DNA of 64,000 nt from Phoronis australis (lineage: Eukaryota > Phoronida > Phoronidae), in contig NMRA01000125.1 in the NCBI GenBank assembly GCA_002633005.1, positions 456,413 to 520,412 on the forward strand. The letters are read 5' to 3'. The translations under genes and the position numbers were made by a program. The notes under the pieces were generated by a model, which worked only from the letters and a program-made list of their open reading frames with translations, ran no database searches and was not told the DNA's origin. Below, piece by piece: positions 1 to 11,944 of the stretch (its first letter is position 1; each line of letters begins with the position of its first letter).

Positions 1-3000
1 GATAAACTAATTGTACACCATTTAAGCCAGTGAGTGAGTGCATCTCTGGCAACCTAAGTCATAAAAAGAATGACTCCTGGAAATTAACCATAGTTGGAAA
101 ATGAACCTCTACGTAGATGTTTCGCACCATCAAAGTGAGCCAATTTGCAATGAATTAAATCAGAAAGGTATTATTTTGTCATTAATTTTGTCAGAAAAGG
201 CACCCTTTCTTCAAAGGAAAACTGTTCGTAAAACGTCACTTTTTTGAGTGTGACGTCCTGAATACCTCTTCCAAACAAGGGCTATCAGTACCCCTTTGAT
301 TATAGGTTAGCTTCCTTTTAAAGGGTGAACTGTTAACTCCGTTCACAAACTGAAAATTTCATAAGAAGCAAAATACCAGTAGTGTGAACAAGACCCACTT
401 ACTGACACTTTGTTGCATCATATAGGAAAATACCACCTTTTCATCAAGTTATCAGGTAGTTTCAAACACAAAAGCCAACCTGTACAGTCTACAATTTACA
501 ATCACGCACAATTTTGCAAACTCATAATCACACGTTGATTGCAACTACAATGTGTGACACTGTATTCCCAAGAATATTTTTTCTATAAAATGTGACACCG
601 TATTTCCAAAAATATTTTTTTTATAAAGTGCCAAACAATATTCCCAAAATATTTTTCCAGAAATTTTGTTTACATTACAGCATTCAGTTGACCAACACAG
701 GAGCCCCATTCTGTATACATTACCCCCAAACACAAGATCACTAAGTCTTCCTAAATTATCACCATTCATTTCAAGTCAAGCACATGATTACATCATCTTT
801 ACTACAGAGATTCTTGCATCTCAGGTCCAGGGCAGACTGGGCAAGAATACTACCAAGAAATCATTCTTGCCATAAGTTGCTGGCCTCCACAGTTTAAGAC
901 ACATTCATCTTGCATGTAATCTGAGTGACTGGGGTCAACAGATAAGACATTTATGACCTGCAATAGGGTACATTATATAACCCCACAGTCCCTGTTGACA
1001 AATATCCCAATTCTTTTAAAACAGGATGTGGCACTGTAAACAAATTACAGCTGGGTTACTGAATGAACAATAGACCAACTGGAAACCACAGGTTGACAAA
1101 CTCCAACCATCAGCAGATAACAATCCACATGTTTCATGCAAGACAGAACATGACCAAGAAAGTGTAATTTTTCTTTGCTGTAATGGTGCCAGACCTAGCT
1201 GATCACACACTGGGACACATGGAATTCACTACCTGAGAGTCTTGGCAAGCTATAGTGCCTTGGTATACAGCTGAGAATGTTTGGAAAGCTAAAATAATGT
1301 AGTGTAATATAATACAGGAATGCCAGCAACATCATGTCAGACCACAGTTGAAGGCAGTAGTTCAAGCATGACATTTGGCTCATTTTGATAGCTAGACAAA
1401 CAATTGTATGTAGCCTGCACCAGGAGTACAAAATGATTCAGCTTCAAGTGAGGATGCAGTAGTGACTGGGATGCTGGGGGATGTCGGCCCGTCCCTTTTT
1501 TACAGTCAGGAGGCGTGTCACCTAAGCCAAAAACATTTCACACCTCTTTAATGTGGTCTAAATTTAATAAAGATAAGTTCATTTCAAGTTATCAATATTT
1601 CATTCTCCACAAAAAACTTGTCCCATTGAAGCTCTAAATAACAACAGTGGTCACTGTCCCCTGAATATGACATTTGTCCTGTACAGCATCATTATACTAT
1701 GCAAGACTGTTGCCCAAGACAAGCTCTAGGGGTCAGTGTCCGTAAAAATAACATTTGCCCTGCACATCATTTTAATTTGATATATGTTGTTTGACCACAA
1801 CTTGCACTTTGATGGGCAACTGACCGATAGAACAAGTTGGATCATGGGTACATACTCTAGAACACTGAAATGGCAGTCTGACGTGAAAACGTGAGATCGT
1901 GCAAGTGAAAGGTGAGTTTTCCATGGCTATGATAGGTAACTTACAGTAAAATTACGCCACATTAGGACAAAGAATAACGGCCAAAATTGATAAACTTCAT
2001 TTTTCAAACTAGAGGCTTTTAACATTGACCATAATTTAGTAAACTATTGTCTGACGAACTTGACAATGATGAATCTTTTAGTTTTGCTGTTTTTCTTTAA
2101 CGAAAGAAGTGAAAACATTAAATTTTCCATGTTTACCCTGTTGTGTCCTAAATTGGCCAGATTTTACCGTACCATTGATATACACGAGTAAGATGGCCGC
2201 CACTGACGTGACTGAGCAGACACATCAGTACGTTGAACTATGAGAGAAAAGTGCATGTAAATGAAATACTATCATTAGCACACCCGCATACTTTGTTTAC
2301 CAATTTCCATTTTATGTCAATCCAAGATTTTTTGCGAGGGTCTCACAAGCGCCCAGGATTAGGGTTGAAACACCACTGGCACAACCAGTAATGACGATGG
2401 AAACAGGTGATAAGTGCTGCGGTCTTAAAGCAAAAATGAATGTTCTTCTAACTCCTGCATTACACAACTCAATGAATAAAGCCTAGCCTACGGCTGTGAT
2501 TGTAATAAAGAAATGACAGACGAAAGATCCTAGAAAAATGTCCAAAACTGGCTAACTTCGGAATATCATACAGGGCCTGGCTCACCTGAGGGGAAAGGTG
2601 CCTGTGCGGCTTTGCCTAATCCGAGATTTTTGGATAAGGGGAAAAATTCCCACCCCTAATCACCACCAGCTCCAACCCCAGGTCACCACCGCCCCTCATC
2701 AGCAATGCCTTAAATAGCCAAAATTCAAATTTCTATTTAAAGTGATTCTAAATTTGAGACCAGTTTTTAAATCGTGGGAGGTTAATTTTTGGGCCTAACC
2801 AGGGAAATTTCATGATTTTTAAACATCTTTTGACAGGTGAAAAATTGAGGGTTCAAGGGCCCTGCCATATCCCAGAAATGGACGCACAGATTCATATGAA
2901 ACTTTTAGGTACTGCATTTCATGCGCTACTCTAAAAAAAACCTGTGCTGAATTGTTCGCAGTGTTTCCCTTTGACATAAGTGGCTATTAAATATTGAAAC

Positions 3001-6000
3001 TTTTAGAATTTTAACAAAAAGAAATTATGTTGCATGAAACACAAATGAAAGGATAATTTAGAACACTGTGAACAGAGTTTTTGAGATTTCATTTTGAAGA
3101 GTTACGTCAAACAAAATGTGGTTTTGTTGTTGATACCATCATTTTGCACCGAATGTAACTTTCTTTTTGGATACATTTCACCCAATTAATGATGGATGGG
3201 TATAAAATTAAAAATCAAATTATACCAGTAAGCTTTCTACTTCCAGAAAATACATTTAAATAAATTTTACAATTCTAATTTGGCTCAGTGCACCAACTTG
3301 TCGATGAGGTGCCACTTAAAGTCAAACCTGCTGTCAAACAAAGTTTTGAGGAAGCACTTCACTTGACAACTTGGTATCTAACCACACTCAGAGGATATCA
3401 GTACCTAAAATGATCAAAGTTTTGTAGATCAAATTATGTCGCTTCAGAAACGGCCACTTGAGATATTCTGTACTTCTGGGCAGGAAAAAACTTGCAGAAG
3501 TACACGGATACCATAAGATCTGAAGCACTTTTAAAGTACGAAATAAATGCAATGCTTAATGCTTGGCAATGTTAACTTGCCAAATGTAATCAAGCAAAAT
3601 TCAAATGGGGACTGAGGTCGCCAAACCTTGCTGAAAACAGCCAAATAAGAAGTACATGAATGGAAATATGGCAAGCACTCTGCAAGTGCCCGCCAGTGAC
3701 TGCATGGACGACAGAGGGTTTTTTGCTCGAATGGAAAATAAGGAGTGTTTCGTGTGCAGGACATGTCACCTGAGCATGACTCGTAAACGGGCCCTTCCAA
3801 TTTTTTGCGAAAGGATTTTGACTCCCGTCTGTTTATCTTCTGTTGCATTTTGAGTGCCTCAAAAGCTTGGATACATGTGTGTGGCCAAACTGGCAACTTC
3901 ATAGGACCTGGGGGTATTTACCAGGTTGTCAAACAAAATCCACAGGTTACCAATTATTAAGCTCTGAAATGAAATTACACAACCTTCTGAAATTTCTACA
4001 ATCTGGAAACAAGAATGTACTACCATTTGAGACACTGTTCATACATAGCATATCTGGCATGATGCAACCGTTTCTTAGCTGAAAAGCAGTTATGGCAAAT
4101 GTCCACTTATTTTGCACAACAATCACCAAAATTACCACTTTTCATTTTTTCAAATGCTGATTAGTTTGCTGCAAACAATGGAAACTTTACCAAGTGTTGT
4201 TTTTAACATCTACACAGCCAGTTTAAATCGTGCCATTAACAGAATGAAATCTTAACATTCATTTTTCTGAAAACAATTGATGAAATAAAATTTCACAAGT
4301 CAGTATCTCTGGGGCCAGTTTATTGAACTGTGACTTATGATTTAAGTCAGAAATTTGCACTGGTGCTCATATGTCAGAGATACTCTATAAAAGTTTAGCC
4401 ATGTCTAATTATCAGCACATCATAGCCTTGAGATAACTCATACTAAGTACCTCAGTAACTATGTAGCAATTAAGAGCAAATTCGCAGAGACTTGTTTTTT
4501 TGCTACCGAGAGATTTGATTGTTTTTCAGAAATAGTTGTGCGGAAGATAAGACCAAATTTCTGACTTGAGCCTCAAGTTCCTTTTCAAAGTATGTGAAAC
4601 CAACGCGACTTCACGGTTGTATGAAATAATCCCAAATAGGGATTCAACTAAGTTCCCTAAATCTTCTGTGTATCTTTGTCATTGTTTACATAAAAATCTT
4701 ATATTTTTCTGTCATTTATCTTTATTGTGAGCTCTTCTTTGACTATGGACACTTTCTAATAATTGAAACATGGATTTCAGTAAAATAAATTGCAACTTAG
4801 CCCCTAAAACAGGGGTGTTGCATAAAAAGATCCGTATTTATTTTCAAACAATATTGAGAACTCAACACGTAGAATTTACTCACGGTGCTCTCAGTGCTTG
4901 CACAAGTCTACAAATGTGGTGAAAAGTGGATTTCATAGGGCCACAGACCTACATCTACAATACTGCAAAAACTGGGGAGAATATACACTGGACTTTCAAG
5001 AGTTTCCAGGATACAGATATGTGCTCAGTTGTAGTAGAAATGAGCACCATGGGTAATTTACATAGAGTAAGTAAAACAAGCAGCTTGATATAGCACAGAG
5101 AAATGCTAACCAGATCAGACCTCAACATTGGCTTCAGGAAGGCAATGTTTATATCAAGATGTATTTCACTAATAACAGACTTCCACTAATAACTAAGAGA
5201 CTAAATCCTGTTGCCTAAGGAACGAAAATTAGTATTGGCAATTTGGAATTAGGCCCTACAAGAAATAGGTTTTGCTTGATACTTATTACATTAAGGTTTC
5301 TTCAAATTACCTTAGTTTCAACAAAATTTTCAACAAGAGTAAATGAGAAAACAATTTTTCTTATTATTTAAAAGCTTTGTATATTTTGGCAGTCATCAAC
5401 AAACAATGGTGAAAGTTTGAGCATTTTTGGCAAAATATCGAGCATTGGAAAGATGATTTTGGTTATTGCTTTTGTTCCAATTGGAGGAAACTTTACCAAA
5501 TTTCAACAGTATAAAAGACTAATAACTAATCGCATATGGTATAAGAATCAATGAAAAATCATTGATCATCCTGACTTTCTAATGATATCTCACATGTTTC
5601 AATGTCCGTTTATAAAATCCAACACTTGAAAGTTCATTTTGTCAATGTTCTCAACAAAAATGACATGCAAAAAGATCTTCGGAAGTTCATACAGGCACCA
5701 AAGAGCTGAACATTCTATATCTCTTGCGTTGAGTAGAACTTAAAGGCGAAGGCAACCTTTTTCATGTCTTTATTAGCAAAAATAAGGTTCGTTGGTTATC
5801 CCAGACATATTTTCCACTTAATTACAGCTTTTCGTAATTTAGTTAATTACTCGTTCTCTACTCCGGAAGTGACATTTTGGGAGGCAAGAACTTCGCGCCA
5901 ATTTCTTTTCATATAGTCTGACTATCAGAGCTGCCGACTCAGTCATTGTTCTATCTCGGTTGTGATAAGTTCGGTCGTCGTTTGATATTGTTTACGAGTC

Positions 6001-6007
6001 ACTCAAC

Positions 6008-6181
6008 ATGCCACAGTGTTGCTGCATACCAGGATGTACTCATTATCGTCTCACGGACAGAGGAACAACTGTCCCACTAGTGTACCGCGACACACTCCCA
6101 CTGGATAGTGACCTGAGCACTCAAACTGCTTACACCCCGCCGTGTGACTCCCTCGCCAGACACCTGGCACCTTCTAAATAG
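6008..6181 (+). pseudogene. THAP-domain start, left arm of hairpin element
   Basis: This frame of 57 codons begins MPQCCCIPGCTHY, matching the way THAP zinc fingers start: Met-Pro, then closely spaced cysteines. It stops soon afterwards with no second half of the C2CH finger, no downstream THAP signature and no nuclease domain. It is a remnant of a transposase N-terminus carried in the terminal repeat, not a host gene. Confidence 0.6.
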
Positions 6182-6282
6182 CTCCAATACTTTAGACAAG
6201 TCCACAATAAAATTATCAAAGTTTGGCTCACCGATCTGTTCATTGAACGACGAACTGTACTCTTCACTGACTGGACCTGTAT

Positions 6283-6375
6283 TCACTCCCACTGATTACT
6301 CAACATCGCAGCAGGGCTGCTTACAGGCTTTGGGCCATAATGAGTACATCCCGGTACACAGCAACAGTGTGGCAT
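6283..6375 (-). pseudogene. THAP-domain start, right arm of hairpin element
   Basis: This is the mirror copy of the frame at 6008. It begins MPHCCCVPGCTHY and stops after 30 residues. It shares the Met-Pro, the cysteine spacing and the CTHY motif with the left arm. Differences at the third and seventh residues show the two arms have diverged since the duplication. Confidence 0.6.
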
Positions 6376-7158
6376 GTTGACTGACTCGTAAATAAAAGCA
6401 AACGACGACCAAACTTATCACAACCGAGGTAGATCAATGACTGACTCGACAGCTTTCATAGTCAGACTATATGAAAATAAATTGGCGCTAAATTCTTGCC
6501 TCCCAAAATGTCACTTCCGGAGTAGAGAATGAATAATTAATTAAATTACGAAAAGCTGTAATTAAGTTGAAAATATGTCTGGGATAACCAGTGAACCTTA
6601 TTTTTGCTAAAACTGACATGAAAAAAGGTTGCCTTCGCCTTAAGGTCAAAGGGCAGTGACAACATCCACTTATTTGTCAACACATCTATAAATTTGGAGT
6701 TTTTCCAACTACAGCATTCTTTTTCAGTAAATAACTTGCAGCTTGCTCCACTTAAGTCCCATACCTTTCAAACCAAAGTCAAAAATAGCTGCCCCGGGGT
6801 CAACTTGCTCTATGTCAGTTGTGTTTACACACACACACTTGCACCTGATCAGCAGTTCCGTGTAAGTTACTCTGTGTCACCTGTCTCTCGTGTAAATGCA
6901 ACTTTAGAGATTCACAACAAAATTTTTTTCAGTTAAAATACATTAAAAGAGCCTTCATGGTCAGTTTATGTGTCAATTTTTAACATTGGAAGAAAGTAAT
7001 TTGTCAGTTCTAAGTTGATGACACTTTTGTGGTCAATTTATCTAACCATGAGGAGTAGCTTTAGAAATACCAAACATCACCTCAGGGGATGTACAACATG
7101 CCTAGTTTTCACTGTACAGTAAAAATGCACTTCAATCACACACTCACTGAATGAGTAC

Positions 7159-7221
7159 CTATCGTAGTCTTCATTATAGTGATTGCATGGGTCACTGAAG
7201 TCCATATGGCCAGAGGGTCCC
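7159..7221 (-). CDS. Exon 3
   Basis: A 63-bp exon lies between acceptor GATCTTCAG and donor GTACTC. It encodes GPSGHMDFSDPCNHYNEDYD with compatible phases at both ends. It is short but its splice sites are good. The following exon was not found. Confidence 0.4.
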
Positions 7222-9517
7222 CTGAAGATCAATTTCTGTCACACTTACATTCAATCACATCCAGTGATCAGCCACAAGCTACACATTCAACAACCAAAAG
7301 GGAGTGACCCGTTTTTCATGTCACACCAATCAGTCAAGATCAGATTCAGTTTTTCTGCCTTTGGTTACCAAGACTGACATGAGATAGTAGCATGCGATTT
7401 ATAAATAAGACACTACCATCTAATCTTAACTAGACCAGCCTATAGCTAAATACATCTGACATTGAGAAAGAAACAAATTCCCATAACCCTTCACAATACC
7501 TTTGAAGGCAAGGCTAACAATGTTCTTAAATGCAAACTCACTACGTTTTTTTAAGTGGCTATAAACCCCAGTTCCACCCAAAACACTGAACTTTCAATTT
7601 CGACCACTTACTACAATGAAATTGGTTTCAACTCGTCCCTTCTTCAGATGAGAAGCTCTTTCTAGGTTAGCAATGAACAGACAATTTAATTCCTTCAGAC
7701 CAAGCTCAGCACATAAAATGAAATGTCACATTGGAGATATACCTTGACCTCAAAAACCCAGTTACCAGCTGAATGATTGGGTCATAAATTCATGTGCCTG
7801 GCCCAAAGTTGGGTTTCAAAGTTTTTTAAGTGTGCTTTTTAGGAGTCAAAAGTCCCATTTCGCATTGGCACAGCCTACAGACTTGCTGCCATACGTTGAA
7901 TCATTTTATAATGCAGATATCGCCAGGTTCTCTTATGATACTGATGGTTACTTTCGATTCAATCCTTGCTTGTCAGGTTAATTCATTTTTCTCAACTACC
8001 ACTTGTACAGGATCAATGTTAGCAACTTCAGCAGAAAAAAAATTAACAGCGTCAAACTTTTAGTTCTTTTCAGTTCAACGCTTTCTGGAGACAACAGTGC
8101 TCATTAAGCACTCCAATGTTCCTTGCTGCGGAAAGTTGTTAGGCCTAAATAAGATAAGATTTCAGCTAGTCAATGACCTTCACCTTGACCTGTTTATTTA
8201 TTCAGTACCTCAACAATATTCTTCAAAAGATACAAATAAGTAGTAACTTTGTAAAGACAATTACCTGTGAAAATTGGAAATATGAATCGAATCAACATGG
8301 GCCTTGTCATTGCGATATCGAAATCGGTTTCTCCATTCAATAACAATTACAACCGCCACACCCTTAGTGCTCTGCGACTCTGAGTTGCTGTCTATTCCAT
8401 AGCAGTCTTTTAAGTAGGCAATGACTATCGCCTCTGTTGCTCGAACAAGAAGTTTGATAACGGAAGTATTTGTTCGAGTTGGAAGGAATTAAACACATCG
8501 ACAACCTCCTAAGGTGTTCCTCTATGTGTAAAAGGTATTTATAACAACGTGACTTTGATGTTTTAGTCGGTGCGAGGCATAATTCGCCGAAAAGCTTCTG
8601 GCGTACGGAGCGCCTATAAGAGCTGCATCGCCTCTGGTTGGGCCAACAGAGGCGATGGTCATTGCCTATCTTTTAAGTAGCCTTGATACAAAGCTGTATA
8701 CAATAGTCTTCATACAGCTAGCTGTTTGGCTATCCTTTAACCTTCATATTCCACATAAGTAGAAAAGGTTGGGCATTCAAACAGTTTCCCATCATGTTAG
8801 TCTGACAATGCTCGAAACTGTGGTACCAACCAAGTAAACATGCGTTCACACAAGACGAAATTTTCGGATAAACAAACTGGTTGTGGCACAGAATGAAAGT
8901 TCCTGTCACTCTAGGTAAGGCTGGTAAGGGTCATTTTCAACAATGAGAACCTGCTTAGGCTGCAGTCAGTACAGTGTCTGACATAACAGCAAGCACGGCT
9001 AAGAATCTAGAGGTTACTGTTTTGAAAATAACTGAAGTTGGCTTTGCTGGACCATCTACTCATTTACTTGTAGTCCTACAACTTCTAAAGAGTACACGTT
9101 GTAGACAGATCTACACTCTACAGGACTCGCCGGGGCTGATGTCTAAATCTCAAATGTCTACCATATCTTTCACGAATGCATAACAAACTTTGTGAATAGT
9201 GTGTAAAATGTGTATTTCAAAAGAAGGCGACCAGTTCCCATACCAGTGACAGTCGGACCGGAAAACCTGCGACTGTGAGCATGGAAGTGAATGAAACGAG
9301 AGATGAGTTCGGCGAGTGATCAATTTGTCCGGACAACAGAATTCACTCAGTTGTGGCGTTATCCGATTAAATACAACAAAATAATAAAATTTCATATGCT
9401 TGCTGTTCATGTGAGTTCATACGTACCTCCATGGATTCCATAGACGACACTGATCACATGAAGTAACGTAAAGGTACAGACCATAAGTGTAACGCGTCCA
9501 CACCTCTCACCACCCAT
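7159..9517 (-). CDS. Gene model: secreted or membrane protein, 5' part
   Basis: Three exons on the minus strand chain with matching phases: 9517-9427 (30 codons plus one base), an exon bounded by 8693 and 8265 (two bases, 54 codons, two bases, once an inserted transposon is set aside) and 7221-7159 (one base, 20 codons, two bases). The first exon encodes a classic signal peptide: basic start, hydrophobic run VTLMVCTFTLLHVISVV, then a short polar end. Later exons contain cysteines in GYLKDCYG and SDPCNHY. I do not recognise the family. The model is incomplete because the third exon ends in an open phase and the next exon to the left was not found. The reading frame is broken by the transposon at 8415-8668 unless a different splice site is used. 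The signal-peptide exon is fairly secure and the rest moderately so. Confidence 0.5.
8265..8693 (-). CDS. Exon 2, interrupted by a MITE
   Basis: The acceptor follows TATACAG at 8694-8700 and the donor is GTAATT at 8264. If the element at 8415-8668 and one 9-bp target copy are left out, the exon reads 54 codons without a stop, entering with two bases and leaving with two. This fits the exon before it (one base left over) and the one after (one base needed). With the element in place, normal splicing meets a TGA within a few codons. The peptide includes GYLKDCYGID and a hydrophobic VAVVIVIEW strand. Confidence 0.45.
8415..8668. mobile_element. 254-bp MITE with 9-bp target duplication
   Basis: The terminal inverted repeats begin TAGGCAATGAC, and the matching right end is GTCATTGCCTA; the similarity extends inward through ATCGCCTCTGTTG. 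A perfect direct repeat TCTTTTAAG flanks it at 8406-8414 and 8669-8677. Nine-base duplications are typical of Mutator-like elements. The interior is related to copies at 10.8-11.1 kb and 44.7-44.95 kb, including a shared GTTATAAATA stretch. There is no transposase. Confidence 0.8.
9427..9517 (-). CDS. Exon 1, signal peptide
   Basis: The ATG at 9517 is followed by 30 codons and one base, then donor GTACGT. The peptide MGGERCGRVTLMVCTFTLLH starts with two arginines ahead of a long hydrophobic core, as expected for secretion. No other upstream ATG is in frame near it. Confidence 0.6.
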
Positions 9518-10321
9518 ATTTATCACTGAAAAACCTCTGCAGTCACCGAAAGGAGGCGTGACTTTGTTTATTCCACGTGACCAGGTGACTTCCGGGGCAA
9601 ACAGTCGAAACAGCTCTCGAAACAGTCGAAACAAGCGAAGGTCAAGCGACGTATGTGACATATGTCCAGTTAATACGACCACGCTATGTTAATTTCAGCG
9701 TGTAAAAGTAAGTTCCATGATGTCAGGTAACACCGTGGATTAGCATTATGGTAGGGCATTGGTCGGATTAGCGGTTGGTGAGAGAACCAGGCAAAAATGA
9801 ATTACTGAGCTAGGCGGTTTCAAATTCAGCCATCACATCACTGCCATCAGTAGGGAGGACAACGTTTTTTTAATTTTTTTTACAATACCCATGTGTCATA
9901 CATTTTTGAAAAGCCCTTTGTGTGAGAAATAAAATGGTGCAAAAATCAGAAAAATTGGATGAGTGGTTGACGAGAAAATGGCCGTTAAAACGCGACGATT
10001 ATGCGTAAAATATCTGCCTTTTTACATAATTTCGTAAAAAATAAAAGAATATACATGTGCTGCATATAAAAAGATTCGTCTCATTGAGACAAACATGGTG
10101 GTGTGTATTATATAAAATTTGGATCGATTTCTACAGAGATATTGCCGTTTAAGTGTCTTGTTATAGCATATAGAACAGGCTCATCATGTTTGATGAAAAC
10201 AATGGATTACACAGCTTAAAAGGTAAAGAGCAAAGACACCACATCAGCTCAGAAATAAATACATCTGAGCTAGGAGGAAATTTCACATCAAATCACAAGA
10301 TCACATTGGTGGATTTGGGGG

Positions 10322-10798
10322 NNNNNNNNNNNNNNNNNNNNNNNNNNNNNNNNNNNNNNNNNNNNNNNNNNNNNNNNNNNNNNNNNNNNNNNNNNNNNNN
10401 NNNNNNNNNNNNNNNNNNNNNNNNNNNNNNNNNNNNNNNNNNNNNNNNNNNNNNNNNNNNNNNNNNNNNNNNNNNNNNNNNNNNNNNNNNNNNNNNNNNN
10501 NNNNNNNNNNNNNNNNNNNNNNNNNNNNNNNNNNNNNNNNNNNNNNNNNNNNNNNNNNNNNNNNNNNNNNNNNNNNNNNNNNNNNNNNNNNNNNNNNNNN
10601 NNNNNNNNNNNNNNNNNNNNNNNNNNNNNNNNNNNNNNNNNNNNNNNNNNNNNNNNNNNNNNNNNNNNNNNNNNNNNNNNNNNNNNNNNNNNNNNNNNNN
10701 NNNNNNNNNNNNNNNNNNNNNNNNNNNNNNNNNNNNNNNNNNNNNNNNNNNNNNNNNNNNNNNNNNNNNNNNNNNNNNNNNNNNNNNNNNNNNNNNNN
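10322..10798. other. Assembly gap of 477 Ns
   Basis: A run of undetermined bases. The sequence directly to its right is a copy of the MITE family seen at 8415-8668, so the gap probably lies in repeat sequence. Any open frame drawn across it is meaningless. Confidence 0.98.
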
Positions 10799-11095
10799 TG
10801 GAGCTCCTATTGGAGCTTCGTATGCCAGAAGCTTTTTGGTAGATTATGCCTCACACTGACTATAAAAACGTCACATTGTTATAAATACCTTTTGTGCTTA
10901 GAGGGACACCTTTGGAGGCAGTCGATGTATTTAATTCCTTCCACTTGAAGAAATACTCCCGTTATCAAACTTTCCTCGAGCAGTTCGTTGTTCAGCTCCC
11001 AAAATCAGTAACTCGCCATTTTTAACAGTGCGCGCGGCAGGTGGTATGACGTCATATCCCCTGACGTGCGCGCTGTAAAAATGGCCTTCTTGGGG
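10799..11095. mobile_element. MITE copy, same family as 8.4 kb
   Basis: This stretch matches the reverse complement of the element at 8415-8668 over most of its length, with blocks such as GCCAGAAGCTTTT, TTATGCCTC and GTTATAAATACC. The left part is lost in the gap. The right part, with a near-palindromic GACGTCAT-type segment and CpG-rich ends, looks like the outer part of a longer family member. Confidence 0.6.
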
Positions 11096-11866
11096 TTAGG
11101 GTTGGTCCATGGCTCTGCCAAAGAAACGAACTTATGATTTTGACCGGTTATCTCTATAAAGTTGACCATGAGCTGTTCCTTGGTCAGGTGAGGAGAGATT
11201 ATTGGCGTACGAAAAACTGACAATTTGATTTTCGTGGTTAATCTCAAAAGGCCCAAGTAACTGGCTTAGCTGCTATGCAAGTAGAAAAATAAATTGTTGT
11301 ATTTGTCAAAAATTCACTGTGACTCAGTAACCAGGCTTCAGATAAAAGGTAAGGCATTGATTTACAGTATCTACCTTATAGCATATGAGGGTTAAATTCT
11401 GTAGTTGGTCATGTTTTAAGACAATGTACAGGTATCAGATATAACGTTATCATATCTTACCCCTTATTTCAGTGTGAAAATAAACACTGTACATACCCAT
11501 GGGAAACTAAGTCGCAAGCTCGTTGCATAGATATCGATAGATAGGCATATCCATTGTTCAATTTGTTTTTCTTTCTTATGATAATGGCAAGTATTTATCG
11601 GTAATGGGATGAAGTACTCCCAAGGTGCGATGTCCATGCAATCTACATTATTATGTCAAATAAAGATGCAACAAAGGAAAACAATGGAAGTGTCCCATAG
11701 GCGATAACCATGCAACACACTTATGCTCGGATCTCGCTAATTAAACAATACCTTGCGACATCCATACGACGTCATTTCGCATGAGTATTTTTGCCTTTGT
11801 ATATGTGCATGGTATATTTGAGAATTAGATATTCATTGACTTATTATGCTCTGCTTCTTCTTTCAG

Positions 11867-11944
11867 GGAGTTTCTTGTATCCATGCATGTATGAGAGCTG
11901 ACGAAAAGGGACTCCATAAAAGAAGTCTCCTGTAGCACCGAAGA
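11867..11944 (+). other. MFSD13A: 5' untranslated part of MFSD13A-like exon
   Basis: A polypyrimidine tract and CAG acceptor (CTTCTTCTTTCAG) end at 11866, so the first coding exon probably starts at 11867 with 78 untranslated bases. A non-coding first exon must then lie upstream; I could not locate it. Confidence 0.5.

Larger units (their letters stand above)
5744..6639. mobile_element. Kolobok-like hairpin transposon, non-autonomous
   Basis: Two inverted arms of roughly 310-320 bp meet around a short centre. The outer ends read GGCGAAGGCAACC on the left and GGTTGCCTTCGCC on the right. TTAA lies directly outside each end (5740-5743 and 6640-6643), the target site of Kolobok-type elements; the left end carries one extra A. 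Both arms continue through an ATG into the same short reading frame, which begins like a THAP zinc finger, so each arm is a copy of the 5' end of a transposase gene. There is no catalytic domain, so the copy cannot move by itself. Kolobok transposases are known to combine TTAA targets with THAP domains. P-type elements also carry THAP but make 8-bp duplications, which are not seen here. Confidence 0.75.
1..7158. other. Mostly non-coding stretch with repeats
   Basis: No gene can be supported here. Open frames of 60 to 120 codons occur on both strands, but they lack recognisable motifs and do not chain by splice phase. The stretch contains a diverged fold-back repeat arm near 2.83-3.27 kb, a likely diverged MITE near 4.31-4.60 kb and the Kolobok-like hairpin at 5.74-6.64 kb. 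Further exons of the minus-strand gene that begins at 9.5 kb probably lie here, because its third exon ends in an open splice phase, but I could not identify them. Confidence 0.5.

Noticed and set aside
1337-1521. 60-codon minus-strand frame behind a TTTGGCTTAG acceptor, with a proline-rich start
   Set aside because: It needs phase 1 entry while the nearest exon to its right ends in phase 2. No intermediate exon or family match was found.
2185-2245. ATGGCCGCC start in an ideal context with a 16-codon frame on the plus strand
   Set aside because: It stops after 16 codons without a usable donor. The ATGGCCGCC block resembles a YY1-type site and similar GGCCGCC blocks recur in non-coding parts of the window.
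3531-3902. 123-codon minus-strand frame with several cysteines, opposite a 65-codon plus-strand frame
   Set aside because: No domain, no convincing splice sites, no link in phase to the signal-peptide gene.
4870-4897. 24-bp microexon candidate before a GTGAGT donor on the minus strand
   Set aside because: The phase does not match, and longer versions contain stops in all frames.
7612-7704. Open minus-strand stretch with a strong GTAAGT donor, between exons 2 and 3 of the signal-peptide gene
   Set aside because: Its phase (0 to 0) cannot fit between exons 2 and 3, which join each other directly. The sequence, with CTGAAGAAGGGACG, looks like the tail of a retroelement.
10186-10842. Apparent 218-codon open frame
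   Set aside because: Most of it is the run of Ns.
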